62,645 nt of DNA from JACQGZ01 sp036004665. GTDB lineage: Bacteria; Sysuimicrobiota; Sysuimicrobiia; Sysuimicrobiales; Humicultoraceae. The DNA lies in the NCBI GenBank assembly GCA_036004665.1, contig DASYRG010000002.1:1-62645 (forward strand). Reading direction: 5' to 3'. The notes under the pieces are model-generated. The model was not told the DNA's origin, did not search any database, and saw only the letters and a program-made list of their open reading frames with translations. The translations under genes and the position numbers were made by a program. Shown here in pieces: positions 31,821 through 40,242 of this stretch. Each line of letters opens with the position of its first letter. Position 1 is the stretch's first letter.

Positions 31821-33743
31821 ATGGCTGAAGCGGCCACGTACGACGTTCAACACATCCAGGTGCTCGAGGGGCTGGAGGGGGTGCGCAAGCGCCCTGCCAT
31901 GTACATCGGGTCCACCGGCCTGGACGGCCTTCATCATCTCCTCTATGAGGTAGTGGACAACGCGGTCGACGAAGCCCTCGCCGGGTATTGCACACTGATC
32001 GAGGTGATCCTGACACAAACCGGGACCGCCTCGGTCTTGGACAACGGGCGGGGGATCCCCGTCGGCACCCTTCCGAAGATTGGGCGGCCGGCGGTAGAAG
32101 TCGTGCTGACCACGCTGCACGCCGGAGGGAAGTTTGGCGGAGGCGGGTACCGGATTTCCGGCGGTCTCCATGGCGTGGGTGTGTCGGTGACCAATGCCCT
32201 CTCTGAATGGCTCACTGTGGAAGTCTATCGGGAGGGTAAGACCTACCGGCAGCGCTTCGAGCGTGGAAAGCCGGTGGCAGCGCTGAAGGCGTCCTCCGGC
32301 GCGCCGCAGGCCAGCGGCACGCGGGTGGAATTCAAGCCAGACCCCCAGGTGATGACCGCCACCGAGTTCAGCGCGGAGGTGATCGCGAAGCGCCTGGAGG
32401 ACATCGCCTACCTGAACGCTGGCCTGCAGATCACCCTCAAGGACGAGCGCAGCGACAAGACGCAGACGTTTAAGTTCGCGGGGGGCATCAAGGAGCTCGT
32501 CCGCGCGCTCAACCGCAACCGCAGCCGGCTGAACGAGGAGCCGATCTACGCGCAGCGAGACCGCGACGGGGCCGACGTGGAGTTCGCAATCCAGTACAAC
32601 GACAGCTACATCGAGCATGTCCTGACGTATGTCAACACGATCCCCACCACCGAGGGCGGCACGCATCTGGTCGGATTCCGCTCAGCGCTGACGCGGACGC
32701 TCAACGACTACGCCAAACGGCTGGGGATGCGCGACGGCGAGGTCACCCTGTCGGGCGAAGACGTGCGGGAAGGCCTGACGGCGGTGCTCAGCCTGAAACT
32801 CCCCGAGCCGCAGTTCGAGGGACAGACCAAGACCAAGCTCGGCAACACCGAGGTGAAGGGGCTGGTTGAGTCGGTGGTGTCCGAGCGGCTGGTGGAGTAC
32901 CTGGAGACGCATCCCGGCGACGCCAAGCGGATCATCGGCAAGGCCCTCACCGCAGCGCGGGCGCGCGAGGCCGCCAAGCAGGCGCGCGACCTGGTGCGTC
33001 GCAAGAACGCCCTCGACGTCTCGACCCTGCCGGGCAAACTCGCCGACTGTGTGGAGCGCGATCCCGACCGCGCCGAGCTGTTCATCGTCGAGGGCGAGTC
33101 CGCCGGCGGGTCGGCGAAGCAGGGGCGCGACCGGCAGTTCCAGGCCATCCTGCCGATTCAGGGCAAGATCCTCAACGTCGAGAAGGCGCGGCTGGACAAG
33201 ATGCTCAACCATGAGGAGATCCGCGCCATCATCACCGCGCTGGGCACGGGGATCGGCGAGGAATTCGACCTGGCAAAGAGCCGCTACGGCAAGATCATCC
33301 TCATGGCCGACGCGGACGTGGACGGGTCGCACATCCGCACCCTGCTGCTGACCTTCTTCTACCGCCACACGAGCGAACTGATCGAGCACGGGCGCGTATA
33401 CATTGCCCAGCCGCCGCTCTATCTGGTCAAGACGGGCAAGGAACGACGCTACGCCTACTCCGACGAGGAGCGCCAGGTGGTCGTCCGCGAGCTGGAGGCG
33501 GGACAGCAGAAGCGGGAGCAGAAGGTGGAGATCCAGCGCTACAAAGGGCTCAGCGAGATGAACCCCGAGCAGCTCTGGGAGACGACGATGAACCCCGAGA
33601 CGCGCACGCTCAAGCGGGTGGAAGTCGCCGAGGCCAAAGAAGCCGCCGATAAGTTGTTCTCGACGTTGATGGGCGAAGATGTCGAGCCCCGCCGTCAGTT
33701 CATCATCCAATACGCCCGTGAAGTGCGCAACCTCGATATCTAA
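31821..33743 (+). CDS. gyrB: DNA gyrase subunit B
   Basis: This 640-residue ATPase subunit drives negative supercoiling with GyrA. The GHKL ATPase domain starts YDVQHIQVLEGLEGVRKRPA and has YEVVDNAVDEALAG; the TOPRIM domain has EGESAGGSAKQGRDR and DADVDGSHIRTLLL; the tail ends in RRQFIIQYAREVRNLDI. The ATG at 31821 begins MAEAATYDVQH, the normal family start; a run of GAGGAG lies about 13 bases upstream. Length matches the short GyrB class without the proteobacterial insertion. It has its own promoter, and gyrA follows after a spacer holding a long palindrome. Confidence 0.97.
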   Translation: MAEAATYDVQHIQVLEGLEGVRKRPAMYIGSTGLDGLHHLLYEVVDNAVDEALAGYCTLIEVILTQTGTASVLDNGRGIPVGTLPKIGRPAVEVVLTTLHAGGKFGGGGYRISGGLHGVGVSVTNALSEWLTVEVYREGKTYRQRFERGKPVAALKASSGAPQASGTRVEFKPDPQVMTATEFSAEVIAKRLEDIAYLNAGLQITLKDERSDKTQTFKFAGGIKELVRALNRNRSRLNEEPIYAQRDRDGADVEFAIQYNDSYIEHVLTYVNTIPTTEGGTHLVGFRSALTRTLNDYAKRLGMRDGEVTLSGEDVREGLTAVLSLKLPEPQFEGQTKTKLGNTEVKGLVESVVSERLVEYLETHPGDAKRIIGKALTAARAREAAKQARDLVRRKNALDVSTLPGKLADCVERDPDRAELFIVEGESAGGSAKQGRDRQFQAILPIQGKILNVEKARLDKMLNHEEIRAIITALGTGIGEEFDLAKSRYGKIILMADADVDGSHIRTLLLTFFYRHTSELIEHGRVYIAQPPLYLVKTGKERRYAYSDEERQVVVRELEAGQQKREQKVEIQRYKGLSEMNPEQLWETTMNPETRTLKRVEVAEAKEAADKLFSTLMGEDVEPRRQFIIQYAREVRNLDI

Positions 33744-33771
33744 GTGGATTGCGGCGGCTTCGTGTCTGAGC

Positions 33772-33839
33772 GGGTGAGACCACGACCCGAGGAAACCGTA
33801 TCCCATCCTTCGGTTTCGGAGGGTCGTGGTCTCACCCGT
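33772..33839. repeat. Long palindrome between gyrB and gyrA
   Basis: CGGGTGAGACCACGACCC (33772-33789) and its exact complement (33822-33839) form a perfect 18-base-pair stem. After a three-base internal mismatch, GAAACCG and CGGTTTC extend it by seven pairs around a 12-base loop. Only three T bases follow, so it is a poor intrinsic terminator although very stable. Its inner part resembles the palindrome in the 3' end of trpG. Confidence 0.85.
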
Positions 33840-33862
33840 TTTAGCCCTGACGGGGTGACCAC

Positions 33863-36313
33863 ATGGCTGTAGAGGAACGCATCATTCCGCAGGCGATTGA
33901 GGAGGAGATGAAGACCTCCTACCTCGACTACGCCATGTCCGTCATCGTCAGCCGGGCGCTACCCGATGCCCGGGATGGCCTCAAGCCGGTTCAGCGGCGC
34001 ATCCTCTTCGGCATGAACGAACTCGGTGTTCGGCCGGACACGCCCTACAAGAAGTGCGCCCGCATCGTTGGCGACGTGATGGGGCGCTACCACCCGCACG
34101 GGGACGTGCCAATCTACGAGGCGCTCGTACGGATGGCCCAGGGCTGGTCCTTCCGCTACCCGCTGGTCGACCCGCAGGGCAACTTCGGCAGCGTCGACGG
34201 CGACCCACCGGGCGCCATGAGGTATACCGAAGCCCGTCTCTCCCGCCTGGCCATGGAGATGCTGGCCGACATCGACAAGGAGACCGTCGACTTCGTCCCC
34301 AACTTCGACGAGTCGATGCGCGAGCCGGTGGTGCTGCCGGCGCGCATCCCCAACCTGCTGATGAACGGGGCGACCGGCATTGCCGTGGGCATGGCCACCA
34401 ACATGCCCCCGCACAACCTGGGGGAGATCGTCGACGCCCTGGTGGCCCTGATCGACGATCCGAAGCTGGACGCCGACGCCCTGGCCAAGATCGTCAAGGG
34501 CCCAGACTTCCCTACCGGAGGACTGATCCTCGGACGAGAGGGCATCCACTCCGCCTACACCACGGGCCGCGGCAGCATCATCGTGCGGGCCAAATCGGAG
34601 ATCGAGGAGCTGCGCGGGGGCAAGACGGCCATCATCATCACCGAACTGCCGTTCATGGTGAACAAGGCGGCGATGATCCAGCGGGTGGCCGAACTGGTGC
34701 GCAACCGTAAGCTCAACGGCGTGACCGATCTTCGCGACGAGTCGGACCGGCGGGGGATGCGCGTGGTCATCGAGCTGCGCCGCGACGCGAACCCGCAGAT
34801 CGTCCGCAACCAGCTCTTCAAACACACCCAGCTGCAGACCACCTTCGGCACGATCCTGCTCGCGCTGGTGGACGGCGTCCCCCGTATCCTCACCCTGAAG
34901 GAGCTGCTCGAACACTACCTTTCGCATCGGCGCGCCGTGGTGATCCGCCGGACGAAATTCGAGCTGGCCAGGGCTGAGGCGCGGGCGCACATCCTGGAAG
35001 GGCTGAAGACGGCGCTGAAACGGCTGGACGAGGTGATCGCGCTCATCCGGAAGGCCAAGGATGTCGCCGCGGCGCGCAGCGGGCTGATGAAGACGTTCAA
35101 ACTCAGCGAAGAGCAGGCCAACGCTATCCTGGACCTGCGCCTGCAGCGGCTGACGGCGCTGGAGCGGGAGAAGGTGGAGGAGGAGTACAAGGCCCTCCTC
35201 AAGGACATCGCGCGGTACCGGGAGATGCTGGCGGACGCGGAGTCGCCGCGCCCGCGGCTGATCATGGCCTCGATCCGCGAAGACCTGCTGGCGGTGAAGG
35301 AACGCTACGCGGACGCGCGCCGCACGAAGATCGTGAGCAAGGAAGCGGAGGACTTCGAGGCGGAAGACCTCATCCCCGACCTCGACGTCGTGATCACCCT
35401 GACCCGGGATAAGTACATCAAACGGTTGCCGCTGGAGTCCTACCGGCTGCAGCGGCGGGGTGGCCGCGGCGTCGTGGGGGCGGCCCCCCGCGAGCAGGAC
35501 GTGGTCGAGCACCTGGTGGTTACGACGAACCACGCCTTCCTGCTCATCTTCACGAACCGGGGCAAGGTCTATCGGGTCAAAGCGCACGAAGTGCCGGAGG
35601 CGGGAAAGACGGCGCGGGGCGTCGCCCTGGTCAACCTGATCACCATCGCCCAGGGGGAGCGGGTCACCGCGATCATCCCGCTGCGCTCCTTCGAGGAGGA
35701 CGGGCACCTGTTCATGGCCACCCGCAGCGGCGCGGTGAAGAAGACCGGGCTGATGGAGTTCCTCAACGCCAAGCGGGCCGGCATCTTCGCCATCACCTTT
35801 GAAGGGGAAGACGAACTGGTCGGCGTGCGCTTCATCCAGAAGGAGACGGAGATCGTCCTGGCCACGCGGTTGGGGCGGGCCATTCGTTTCAAAGCCGGGC
35901 AGGTGCGCGAGATGGGGCGCACGGCCCGCGGCGTACGCGGCATTCGCCTCCGTCCCAGCGACGCGGTCGTGGGATTGGCGGATACACGGGAAGGCGAGGC
36001 CCTGCTCACCCTGACCGAACATGGGTATGGCAAGCGCACCCGGTTCGGCCAGTACCAGGCGAAGAACCGAGGCGGCATGGGCGTCCTGAACTTGAAGGTG
36101 ACGTCACGCACGGGGCAGGTCGTCGCAGTGCGTCCGGTGAACGCCGACGACGAGGTGCTCATCATCTCCGGACGAGGCCAGGTGCTGCGCGCGCCGGTGC
36201 AGGAGATCCCCATCCACGGACGAGGGGCCCAGGGCGTGCGCGTGAAGCGGCTGGGGGAAGGCGACCGCCTGGCCGCCGTGGCGACGATCAGCAAAGAGGA
36301 TGTAACAGCATGA
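33863..36313 (+). CDS. gyrA: DNA gyrase subunit A
   Basis: This 816-residue subunit cuts and rejoins DNA. The N-terminal part has SRALPDARDGLKPVQRRI and the active-site Tyr in AMRYTEARLS; the C-terminal beta-pinwheel has QRRGGRGVVGA, the GyrA box that separates gyrase from topoisomerase IV. The start ATG at 33863 gives MAVEERIIPQAIEEEMKTSYL, the expected beginning; it follows a GGGGTGA stretch. It lies 119 bases after gyrB, and an M50 protease gene follows after 22 bases. Confidence 0.97.
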   Translation: MAVEERIIPQAIEEEMKTSYLDYAMSVIVSRALPDARDGLKPVQRRILFGMNELGVRPDTPYKKCARIVGDVMGRYHPHGDVPIYEALVRMAQGWSFRYPLVDPQGNFGSVDGDPPGAMRYTEARLSRLAMEMLADIDKETVDFVPNFDESMREPVVLPARIPNLLMNGATGIAVGMATNMPPHNLGEIVDALVALIDDPKLDADALAKIVKGPDFPTGGLILGREGIHSAYTTGRGSIIVRAKSEIEELRGGKTAIIITELPFMVNKAAMIQRVAELVRNRKLNGVTDLRDESDRRGMRVVIELRRDANPQIVRNQLFKHTQLQTTFGTILLALVDGVPRILTLKELLEHYLSHRRAVVIRRTKFELARAEARAHILEGLKTALKRLDEVIALIRKAKDVAAARSGLMKTFKLSEEQANAILDLRLQRLTALEREKVEEEYKALLKDIARYREMLADAESPRPRLIMASIREDLLAVKERYADARRTKIVSKEAEDFEAEDLIPDLDVVITLTRDKYIKRLPLESYRLQRRGGRGVVGAAPREQDVVEHLVVTTNHAFLLIFTNRGKVYRVKAHEVPEAGKTARGVALVNLITIAQGERVTAIIPLRSFEEDGHLFMATRSGAVKKTGLMEFLNAKRAGIFAITFEGEDELVGVRFIQKETEIVLATRLGRAIRFKAGQVREMGRTARGVRGIRLRPSDAVVGLADTREGEALLTLTEHGYGKRTRFGQYQAKNRGGMGVLNLKVTSRTGQVVAVRPVNADDEVLIISGRGQVLRAPVQEIPIHGRGAQGVRVKRLGEGDRLAAVATISKEDVTA

Positions 36314-36335
36314 GCCTTAAGGAAGATGTAGCGCC

Positions 36336-37025
36336 GTGACCGCGCACTGGACGCGATGGCTGCGCGGAATAGGGATTCTGGCGGGCACTGTGCTGGTGCA
36401 CGAACTGGCACACACGGTGGCGGCGCTACGGGTGGGCGCGCCGGTCAAGGAGGTGGCCGTCGGTTTCGGCCCCCGGCTCTTCTCACGGCAGGTGAACGGC
36501 ACGACCGTGAGCCTCCGGCCGATTCTCCTGGGCGGGTTTGCGGCCATCGATATGGAGGCGTTACCGCCGGAGCGGCGCGCGCCCGTCCTGCTGGCGGGGC
36601 CCTTTGCCAACCTCCTCGTGGGCCTGCTGCTGATGCCGCGCCGGGTCACGATGGTGGATCCCACCGCTCAACCTCCTGACGGCCTTCCTCCCGACGGCGC
36701 CGCACCTGCCCTCCCCGCGCCGAAGGTGCAAATCTCCGGGGTCCTGGGCGCCCTAGCGATGCTGGCGCGGGTGCGTGATGGAGGCGCGCTGCGCTCGATA
36801 GCCGGCCAGATCAACCTGAGCGTCGGGCTGACCAACCTGCTGCCGTTGATGCCGCTTGACGGCGGGCATCTCGCGCTGGCCAAAATGGAATCGCGTGGCG
36901 TCGGGGCGGCCGGTCGAGACCTCTTCCGGCATACCACCGCGCTGCTGTTTCTCTGGTTGCTCCTTCAGGTGATCGCGGGCGACGTGCGCCGCCTCCGGTC
37001 AGGCGCGGCGCCCTACCCCGCCTGA
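36336..37025 (+). CDS. M50-family membrane metalloprotease-like protein
   Basis: This 229-residue membrane protein carries the two hallmarks of site-2 proteases: HELAH at about residues 23-27 in the first span and NLLPLMPLDGGHL near residue 180, with GPFANLLVG between. It lacks a PDZ domain and is about half the size of RseP, so it belongs to a minimal M50 group of unknown substrate. The start is a GTG at 36336, 22 bases after gyrA, so it may be in the gyr operon. Catalysis inside the membrane, possibly releasing a regulator, is the expected role but is not shown by the context. Confidence 0.8.
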   Translation: MTAHWTRWLRGIGILAGTVLVHELAHTVAALRVGAPVKEVAVGFGPRLFSRQVNGTTVSLRPILLGGFAAIDMEALPPERRAPVLLAGPFANLLVGLLLMPRRVTMVDPTAQPPDGLPPDGAAPALPAPKVQISGVLGALAMLARVRDGGALRSIAGQINLSVGLTNLLPLMPLDGGHLALAKMESRGVGAAGRDLFRHTTALLFLWLLLQVIAGDVRRLRSGAAPYPA

Positions 37026-37060
37026 GCTCCCGCCCGTCCAGTCACCCGGTCAGCCGGCCG

Positions 37061-37891
37061 ATGCGCATCGAGAGCGGTCCCCTCACCCCATCTCAGCTCG
37101 CTCTCGATCCCACGCCCGCGCTTCCGGAAGAGTGGGACACCTGGGCGGAGGAGCCGGCGCATCAGGTCGTGGTCGAGGAAGCGGGCGCGCCGGTGGGGGC
37201 GCTGCACGTGGCCCTCGTCAGCGTGACGGAGGCCTGGTTGGAAGGGCTGCGGGTGCGGCGGGACCGACAGGGCGCCGGTATCGGCGGCCGGCTGGTCGCG
37301 GAAGGGGAGGCGTTGGCGCGTCGCTACGGCGCAGCCGTCGTGCGCACGGCCATCCCGGCGCACGACTACGCGGCCCAGCAGGTGGCGGAGCGCGCAGGCT
37401 TCCAGACGGTGGCGCGCGCGGTCGTGCACGAGACTCCCATCCCCGAGGGTCCCATCGACGTGCCCTATGATGCCCTGGTCGCCGAAGCGGAAGCGCGTGA
37501 CGTCGCGCCGCTGACCTCCTGGCTGCGCACCGCCGAGACGCTGATCGCCTGGGGAGGGCTCCTCCCGCTGGGCTGGCGGTTCCGGGCGTTCCGCCCCGAA
37601 CTGGTCAAGGGGCTGGTGCGGGATCGCCGGGTGCTGCGTGCCGGCGAGACGGTGGAAGGCGCGGCGCTGTTCAAGGTGCACGGCGATGCCGCGGTCGTGG
37701 CCGTCCTCGAAGGGAGTCGGCCCCAGCGGCAGGCCCTGGCGGGGGCGGTGGCCCTGCGGGCGAGGGGGCAGGGCGCCTCCCGGCTGGCCTTCTTCGCGCC
37801 GGACGAAGAGGCGCTGCGGACGATCCGGGAACGGCGGCCGCATCGCTGGTGTCCGGACGGCCTGAGCATCGTGGAGAAGGCGCTCGCATGA
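37061..37891 (+). CDS. GNAT-family acetyltransferase
   Basis: This 276-residue protein has an N-terminal GNAT domain with the acetyl-CoA loop LRVRRDRQGAGIGGRLVAEG at about residues 64-83 and a following YAAQQVAERAGFQTVAR. The second half (about 150-276) looks like a weaker, diverged second acetyltransferase-like domain. Substrate unknown. It begins 35 bases after the M50 gene and is followed by the AlaX gene after seven bases, so it is probably part of a rightward run. Confidence 0.8.
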   Translation: MRIESGPLTPSQLALDPTPALPEEWDTWAEEPAHQVVVEEAGAPVGALHVALVSVTEAWLEGLRVRRDRQGAGIGGRLVAEGEALARRYGAAVVRTAIPAHDYAAQQVAERAGFQTVARAVVHETPIPEGPIDVPYDALVAEAEARDVAPLTSWLRTAETLIAWGGLLPLGWRFRAFRPELVKGLVRDRRVLRAGETVEGAALFKVHGDAAVVAVLEGSRPQRQALAGAVALRARGQGASRLAFFAPDEEALRTIRERRPHRWCPDGLSIVEKALA

Positions 37892-37898
37892 GCTGGAG

Positions 37899-38618
37899 AT
37901 GAACGAGGGCGACGGCGCGCTCCTCTATCTCGTGGACGCCTACGCGGCGGAGGTCGAGACCGCCGTCGCGCAGGCAGAGGGCGCGAGGGTCGTGCTGCGC
38001 GAGACGCCCTTCTATCCGGGAGGCGGCGGGCAGCCCGCCGACCGGGGTCGGGTGCGCTGGGCGGGGGGCGAGAGCGCCGTCACCACGCACGAGCGGGAGG
38101 GCGCGCGCCTCTGGCATTCCCTCGAGACCACCGCGCCGGCGATCGGGACCGCGGTGACGGCTACGGTGGACTGGCCGCACCGCTATGCGGTGATGCGCCA
38201 CCACACCGCGGTGCACGTCCTCAGCGGGGTCGTCTACCATCTCTTTGCCGCGACCGTGACGGGCGGACAGATCTATCCGGATCGGGCGCGGATGGATTTT
38301 GCGCTCGCGGACCTCAACCCGGACCGCGTCGCGGCGATCGAACGCGAGGCGAATCGGATCATCGGTGAGGCCCTACCGATCACCGTCCGCTTCGTCAGCC
38401 GGGAGGAGTTCGAGGCCCATGACCTGGTGCGTACGGCAAAGAACCTCGTGCCGGCGTACCTGACCACCGTTCGCGTCGTCGAGATCGAGGGCTTCGACGC
38501 GCAGGCCGACGGCGGCACGCACGTGCGAAACACCCGCGAGATCGGCGCGCTGCGCGTGACCAAGACGGAGAACAAGGGCAAGATCAACCGCCGCCTCGAG
38601 ATTGCGCTCGGCGGCTGA
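37899..38618 (+). CDS. Alanyl-tRNA editing hydrolase (AlaX type)
   Basis: This 239-residue protein removes Ser or Gly wrongly attached to tRNA-Ala. It begins with the small beta-barrel ETPFYPGGGGQPADRG seen in AlaRS/AlaX and has the metal site: HHTAVH near residue 108, and DGGTHVRNTREIG near the C-terminus. The position that is Cys in the AlaRS editing site (CGGTH) is Asp here, as in part of the AlaX family as I recall it. No aminoacylation domain is present. It lies between a GNAT gene and a DinB gene in the same direction. Confidence 0.9.
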   Translation: MNEGDGALLYLVDAYAAEVETAVAQAEGARVVLRETPFYPGGGGQPADRGRVRWAGGESAVTTHEREGARLWHSLETTAPAIGTAVTATVDWPHRYAVMRHHTAVHVLSGVVYHLFAATVTGGQIYPDRARMDFALADLNPDRVAAIEREANRIIGEALPITVRFVSREEFEAHDLVRTAKNLVPAYLTTVRVVEIEGFDAQADGGTHVRNTREIGALRVTKTENKGKINRRLEIALGG

Positions 38619-38658
38619 TCGGGGCGCCGGACGGCGACCGTGGAGGAGGGTGACCGAC

Positions 38659-39132
38659 GTGGATCCTGACGTCGCGGTGATGCACGAGGTGATCGAAGAC
38701 CTGCGCGGGCAGCTGTTCAAGGTGCTCGAGCCCTTGGGGGACGCCGACGTCAACCGATCCTATTCAGGGCTCTCGAACACGATCGGCATCCTGCTGCGCC
38801 ACGTGGCGGGCTCGGAAGACTACTGGATCACCGCCGTGGCGGGCGGGTCCCTCGTGAATCGCAACCGCGACGCCGAGTTCGGTCACGAGAGCCTCACGAA
38901 GGCCGATCTGCTCGGCGCGCTCCGTCGGACCCAGGCGGCGACGGAGCGGGTGCTGGTAGGGATGCGCAGCGAGGACCTGCGGGCACCGGTGAAGGCTCAA
39001 CGGGCGCGCGGAGTGGTGGAAACGACGAAGCGCTTCGCCATCCTCCATGCCATCCAGCACCTGGCCTACCACCTCGGGCAGATCCGCCTGATGGCGGCGC
39101 TGGGCCGGCGCGAGCGCGGTGGCGGGGGCTAG
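38659..39132 (+). CDS. DinB-family protein
   Basis: This 157-residue protein has the four-helix DinB/YfiT fold: LSNTIGILLRHVAGSEDYWI with the first metal His, and AILHAIQHLAYHLGQIRLM with the HxxxH-type pair near the end. DinB-family proteins are metal-binding, often thiol-dependent transferases; the exact function is unknown. The GTG at 38659 is chosen because GGAGGAGGG ends eight bases before it; a GTG at 38650 is in frame but overlaps that ribosome site. Its 3' end overlaps the following metallopeptidase-like gene by 14 bases. Confidence 0.8.
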   Translation: MDPDVAVMHEVIEDLRGQLFKVLEPLGDADVNRSYSGLSNTIGILLRHVAGSEDYWITAVAGGSLVNRNRDAEFGHESLTKADLLGALRRTQAATERVLVGMRSEDLRAPVKAQRARGVVETTKRFAILHAIQHLAYHLGQIRLMAALGRRERGGGG

Positions 39133-39565
39133 AGGGCGCAGCCGCCGCAGAGAGGGCAAGCTGCGCTGGGAGGACGCGCCGCTTCTGAGGGCGCGGCTGG
39201 GGCGCATCGCCCGCTCTCTCGGCTTTGCCTACGTCGATCCCGCTCGCATCGCGGTGGTCCGCACCTACGGATCCCGCGCCCACGCCTACGCGCAGATCTG
39301 GGGGCTGGAGCGCATCTTTCAGCACGTGCTGCGGGTGCGGCCGCGCTATGTGGTGGAAGTGCTGATGCCGGCCTTCGGCCGGCTCTCCCGCGCCGAACAA
39401 GACCGCGTCCTCATCCATGAACTCCTGCACATCCCGACGACGTTTTCGGGAAGCCTCCGCGCCGAGGGAAAGCCGCGCATCACTAATGCCCGAGTGCACA
39501 GGCTGTACGAGACGTACCGGGCGAGCCTCCGCCGGACGCGGCGCAGACGCCGGCGAAGGGGCTAG
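39119..39565 (+). CDS. Putative metallopeptidase (HELLH protein)
   Basis: This 148-residue protein contains HELLHIPTTF at about residues 102-111, a zincin-like HExxH motif, preceded by YVVEVLMPAFGRLSRAEQDR. It resembles the small putative metallopeptidase family also found in phages. The C-terminus is a very basic Arg tract (RRTRRRRRRRG). The start is a GTG at 39119, overlapping the DinB gene. Its substrate is unknown. It converges on the AlkD-like gene, with a four-base overlap. Confidence 0.7.
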   Translation: MAGARGRSRRREGKLRWEDAPLLRARLGRIARSLGFAYVDPARIAVVRTYGSRAHAYAQIWGLERIFQHVLRVRPRYVVEVLMPAFGRLSRAEQDRVLIHELLHIPTTFSGSLRAEGKPRITNARVHRLYETYRASLRRTRRRRRRRG

Positions 39566-40239
39566 CGGCGCAGCCGCGCCTGGACGGCAGCGCTGGTCAG
39601 CTCACGCAGGGCGTCGGCGGCGATCCAGCGGGCGGACCGCGACGCGGACCCGCGGAGGCCTCGCGCTTCCTTGATGGCTAGCGTGTTCAGCGCGCGGTTC
39701 CGTTTGCCGATTTGCCGCAGCGCCCAGTTGACAGACTTCCTCACGAAGTTCCGCTCGTCCGCGGCCGCCCGTCTGATGAGGGGGAAGTAGCGCTGGAACT
39801 CTCGGTCGGTCATCTCCTTGTCATGCACCGCCAGCTCAGCGATCAGCGAGAAGGCCGCCCGTTTCACGAACTCCTCCTGCCGGCCTGACCACTCCCGCAC
39901 CTTCTTCTTCGCGAACGGCGTCCGCGCGAAGAGCTCGACGACCTGGTCACAGATGTCCCAAGAATCGAAGGCGGCCACCCACCGCTCCGCCTGCGCCTCC
40001 GTCACGCGATCGGGCACCTCGAGATAGGCGGCCAGGATCCGCGCCTCGTGCATGCCGGAGGCCCACAGAGCCCGCGCCAGCCGGTGGTCGGGCCCGAGCT
40101 CTTTCGCCAAGCCGCGCAGTTGCCAGACCGATATCCCGAGGACGGCTGTCCGCGGACGAATGCCGAAGCGCGCCATGCCGGCGGCGTTGGCGGGGCTGGC
40201 CATCGCACGCAATCGCCTGAGGACGGCTTCGGGCGTCAT
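39562..40239 (-). CDS. DNA alkylation repair protein (AlkD-like HEAT-repeat)
   Basis: This 225-residue all-helical protein matches the AlkD family, glycosylases that remove alkylated purines without base flipping. Conserved parts are GIRPRTAVLGISVWQLRGLAKELG, FDSWDICDQV, KKVREWSGRQEEFVKRAAF and NFVRKSVNWALRQIGKRN (all given in part). The WDICD and VKRAAF segments are typical. It lies on the minus strand, three bases after the stop of the GPH-type carrier gene in genome order, convergent with the metallopeptidase-like gene. Confidence 0.85.
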   Translation of the reverse strand: MTPEAVLRRLRAMASPANAAGMARFGIRPRTAVLGISVWQLRGLAKELGPDHRLARALWASGMHEARILAAYLEVPDRVTEAQAERWVAAFDSWDICDQVVELFARTPFAKKKVREWSGRQEEFVKRAAFSLIAELAVHDKEMTDREFQRYFPLIRRAAADERNFVRKSVNWALRQIGKRNRALNTLAIKEARGLRGSASRSARWIAADALRELTSAAVQARLRR

Positions 40240-40242
40240 CGA

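Noticed and set aside
33772..33839. The gyrB-gyrA hairpin as a Rho-independent terminator.
   Set aside because: Only three T bases follow and the loop is long, so termination is not clearly supported.
33959..36022. A 687-codon open frame antisense to gyrA.
   Set aside because: It is a shadow of codon bias in GC-rich DNA; its product is Arg/His/Leu/Asp-rich with no recognised domain, and gyrA is certain.
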